Source: Bacteroidales bacterium (GTDB taxonomy: Bacteria > Bacteroidota > Bacteroidia > Bacteroidales > P3). Taken from it: DNA of 7,593 nt. A model generated the notes under the pieces. It searched no databases. It had not been told where the DNA came from and saw only the letters and a program-made list of their open reading frames with translations. Position 1 is the first letter of the stretch. Every line of letters starts with the position of its first letter. Shown piece by piece: positions 7,304 through 7,593 of this stretch. The stretch is from the NCBI GenBank assembly GCA_017632095.1, contig JAGBSA010000058.1:1-7593 (forward strand), read 5' to 3'. The translations under genes and the position numbers were made by a program.

Positions 7304-7593
7304 AAACGAAAAAAAAGAATGTAGCTACCGATATTATTATCCAAAGTACAAGCCCAAGTAAAAAGGGTCTTAAGCCTACTTGTTTTAAATCCGCAAAACA
7401 AAATCCACTACCTATCATAAACAATGCTAAAACCATTCCTCTTTTTCCAACATATGACATCACATCATAGGCAGGTTGTAAGCTTGGCAACAAGCCTTCT
7501 ATTAATATTGCTATTAAAAAGTATAATATAATCCAAGGAATTTTGATTTTGCTCTTAGATTTATCATCTTTCTTTGAAATTAAAATCACTAAA
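7302..7593 (-). CDS. C-terminal part of a YeiH-family (UPF0324) putative sulfate exporter, truncated by the window
   Basis: The last 96 or so codons of a polytopic inner-membrane protein; the frame is open through the window edge. The GTG at 7589 is most likely an internal valine (…LVILISKKDD), not a start, because the codon before it is a sense codon and family members are roughly 300-350 residues. The segment has a cytosolic-looking basic linker (SKKDDKSKSKIKIPW) and then three hydrophobic segments (IILYFLIAILIEGLL, MVLALFMIGSGFCFADL, FLLGLVLWIIISVATFFFFV). The pattern, linker-IPW then GKRG..LALFMIG then G.RPFLLG..LW, fits the conserved C-terminus of the YeiH/PSE family, named putative sulfate exporters by prediction. 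The stop lies 133 bp before pepD with no clear terminator, so cotranscription is possible. The family assignment rests on the tail alone. Confidence 0.7.
   Translation of the reverse strand, partial: LVILISKKDDKSKSKIKIPWIILYFLIAILIEGLLPSLQPAYDVMSYVGKRGMVLALFMIGSGFCFADLKQVGLRPFLLGLVLWIIISVATFFFFV

Noticed and set aside
7302..7589. A complete 95-residue small membrane protein starting at GTG 7589
   Set aside because: The frame is open upstream to the window edge and the sequence matches the C-terminus of a longer transporter family, so it is a truncated gene.

Overview
The window is AT-rich, and every gene in it lies on the minus strand, so transcription runs from high to low coordinates. It looks like a chromosomal segment of a Bacteroidota bacterium, most likely an uncultured member of the Bacteroidales that has a type IX secretion system (T9SS). 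Four observations support this. There is a large TonB-dependent receptor with an N-terminal carboxypeptidase-regulatory-like domain. There is a T9SS plug protein (formerly DUF5103). A Bacteroidetes-type promoter (TTG, spacer, TAnnTTTG) is visible. Start codons are preceded by A/T-rich leaders without Shine-Dalgarno sequences. The genus cannot be fixed from this window.

Layout in transcription order. At 7593-7302 is the 3' end of a YeiH-type (UPF0324) membrane transporter, cut by the window edge. A 133-bp AT-rich gap (7169-7301) follows; it holds five AAAGAAT heptamers at 21-22 bp spacing and a small palindrome. Next comes a tight gene run: pepD-type M20C dipeptidase (7168-5714), a 135-aa membrane-anchored coiled-coil protein resembling the C-terminal half of prohibitin/HflK (5700-5293), an M24 Xaa-Pro aminopeptidase (5254-3863), and the T9SS plug protein (3863-2610). 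Gaps are 13 bp and 38 bp, and the last junction is a 1-nt TAATG overlap. The run ends at a strong intrinsic terminator (2533-2572). A separate promoter (about 2490-2516) then drives the TonB-dependent receptor (2470-47). Another gene appears to begin at position 31, 15 nt after the receptor stop, and runs off the window.

Functionally, the cluster joins terminal steps of peptide breakdown (aminoacyl-histidine/Xaa-His dipeptides and Xaa-Pro peptides) with a periplasmic/outer-membrane T9SS component and an outer-membrane transporter. This would suit a peptide-using bacterium, although the grouping could also be simple operon housekeeping. No phage, IS element, CRISPR array, tRNA or rRNA was seen. 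The window is mostly core genome. The less ordinary points are an in-frame 21-bp duplication that builds the receptor's signal peptide behind a TTG start, the phased repeat array before pepD, and a prohibitin-like protein lacking its SPFH domain.
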